This document shows positions 5,148 to 6,091 of a stretch of 6,091 nucleotides of DNA, piece by piece. The position numbers and the translations under genes are program-made. The DNA is from Acidobacteriota bacterium (GTDB lineage Bacteria > Acidobacteriota > Blastocatellia > Pyrinomonadales > Pyrinomonadaceae). Location: assembly GCA_024640445.1 (NCBI GenBank), contig JAHEEZ010000124.1, positions 1-6,091 on the forward strand, written 5' to 3'. The notes below the pieces were generated by a model. The model was not told where the DNA came from and made no database searches. It worked only from the letters and a program-made list of their open reading frames with translations. Each line of letters opens with the position of its first letter. Position 1 is the first letter of the stretch.

Positions 5148-6091
5148 ATGAGAACTCCCACACTCTCACGCCACTCCGCGGCACCGCGGATCATCTCGCT
5201 GTCGTGTTTCGCTATCCCGGCACTAGTTGCCGCGGTCCTCTTCCTGTTCCAAAGCGTTTCCGCCCAGATCGGAAACGGCAGTTCCTCACCGTCGATTGCC
5301 GAAACTGCCCAACGCGCCGATCAACTTATGAATGGATCCGCAAGGATCAATCCGCACACTCTTGCTCTGGAATTCACGATCTCGCTGATGAACTATCCGG
5401 GCAGGAACGGGAACGACGTGAACGCGGCATTCAACTACTCGTCAAAGGTCTGGAGAATGGACCCCGGTGCCACCTGGTGGTACCCGGTCAACACCCGCCG
5501 CCGCTACGTAACCGATCTGAACGCACGCTTTGCCGAACGGAGCGCGGCCGGCTGGACCAGCTCGATGGCGCCGCCGTTGCTTGAGGAAGCAAAAGGATTT
5601 TATGACCAGTACGGGTCGGCGCTTGGCGATCACGTTGGAGATGCATCGGCGATCGACGGGATCTGGCAGGAAGCTTTAAGCTCCGGCCTTTCAGGCCTCA
5701 TGCCTGGTCCGAACGTACGTTGTGTCAGCTATGAGTATCTCTATTGCCCGGACTGTATTCTCCCCGACGGGAGCGTGGGCGTCCATCTGTACATCTGCAA
5801 CGGCTGGGAGATCGGCGGCGGGATCCCGGAACCCACCTCGCCCACCGGTTCCGGAGGAACGACGGGCACACAGGTCTTTTACGTTGCGAGGGTCTTTGTC
5901 ACCATGCCCGGAGGCTCGCGCCACGAATTTAGGAAAGACGACGAGCCCCGACTCTGCGGCGTTCCGGGTGAAGGCTGTACGCCGGATCTCTTTGGCACGT
6001 TCCTTTCCACAGACGCCACCGGAATGCGTCTGGAAAGGGGTCCGGAAGGCAGCGTACTTTTTCTTCCCAATGGCTCAAGATATCTATTTCC
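5148..6091 (+). CDS. Secreted RHS/YD-repeat-type protein, N-terminal part (gene runs off the right edge)
   Basis: A frame starting at ATG 5148 stays open for 314 codons to the window end. GAGG lies 10 bases upstream. Residues 1-39 form a Sec signal peptide: Arg-containing n-region, hydrophobic core (15-34), and a VSA/Q cleavage site at 39/40. The mature part has the look of the N-terminal region of acidobacterial RHS proteins. ISLMNYPGRNGNDVNAAFNY (78-97) is followed by SSKVW, a region rich in Trp and Tyr, and a domain with six cysteines (192, 200, 203, 217, 270, 277, including CPDC at 200-203) that could form disulfides after export. Next come a Gly/Thr/Pro linker (223-241) and strands with PGGSRHEF (254-261), GTFLSTDATGMRLERGPEGS (283-302) and PNGSRYLF (307-314), the usual lead-in to YD repeats. 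No YD repeat itself is visible before the edge, so the family call is an inference. It probably shares a transcript with the FG-GAP gene 95 bases upstream. Confidence 0.7.
   Translation, partial: MRTPTLSRHSAAPRIISLSCFAIPALVAAVLFLFQSVSAQIGNGSSSPSIAETAQRADQLMNGSARINPHTLALEFTISLMNYPGRNGNDVNAAFNYSSKVWRMDPGATWWYPVNTRRRYVTDLNARFAERSAAGWTSSMAPPLLEEAKGFYDQYGSALGDHVGDASAIDGIWQEALSSGLSGLMPGPNVRCVSYEYLYCPDCILPDGSVGVHLYICNGWEIGGGIPEPTSPTGSGGTTGTQVFYVARVFVTMPGGSRHEFRKDDEPRLCGVPGEGCTPDLFGTFLSTDATGMRLERGPEGSVLFLPNGSRYLF

Noticed and set aside
4240..5184. 314-residue minus-strand open frame
   Set aside because: It is the exact antisense shadow of the FG-GAP repeats; repetitive GC-rich coding keeps the opposite strand open. 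The forward product has clear repeats and a membrane anchor.
5132..5584. 150-residue plus-strand frame starting at 5132
   Set aside because: It is out of frame with the 314-codon open frame from 5148, which has a signal peptide and RHS-like motifs. The product here is Arg/Pro rich and family-less.

Overview
The window looks like chromosomal DNA of a Gram-negative bacterium, most likely an acidobacterium of the Blastocatellia/Pyrinomonadales type. I infer this from recalled protein style, not from a database search. The signs are a type IV pilin with the conserved helix ending ASRRAANEG, FG-GAP proteins built from repeated DxDGDG...AVWRPS units, and a secreted RHS-type N-terminus opening with a MNYPGRNG-like block. 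No rRNA, tRNA, CRISPR array, transposase or phage gene is visible.

Layout. Positions 1-480 (minus strand) hold a type IV pilin-like protein that runs off the left edge. A gene-poor divergent spacer (491-954) separates it from a plus-strand housekeeping block. That block has a proline iminopeptidase (955-1911), a 74-residue protein that appears to have the ClpS / ribosomal L7/L12 C-terminal fold (1913-2137, one base after the peptidase stop), and a TatA/E-type translocase subunit (2255-2506). TatA converges with a minus-strand protein that looks like a class I SAM-dependent methyltransferase (2525-3310).

A 659-base spacer (3311-3969) follows. It has no convincing gene but is rich in short GC palindromes and hairpins, and holds one good -35 box (TTGACA). 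To its right is a surface-protein block on the plus strand. It starts with a membrane-anchored FG-GAP/VCBS protein (3982-5052) with six repeats of about 45 residues. After a 95-base gap comes a secreted protein whose N-terminal 314 residues resemble the start of RHS/YD-repeat proteins (5148 to the right edge, still open).

How the parts relate. The peptidase and the small ClpS/L12-fold protein look translationally coupled. TatA may belong to the same transcription unit or be separate. The FG-GAP and RHS-like genes are probably co-transcribed and both point to the cell envelope. The most unusual point is that the FG-GAP protein carries, between its membrane anchor and its repeats, a short strip (EYIYADSRLLAVED) that resembles the end of an RHS core, while the next gene is an RHS N-terminus. 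The FG-GAP protein may therefore be a detached or recycled RHS C-terminal module sitting upstream of a larger RHS gene.
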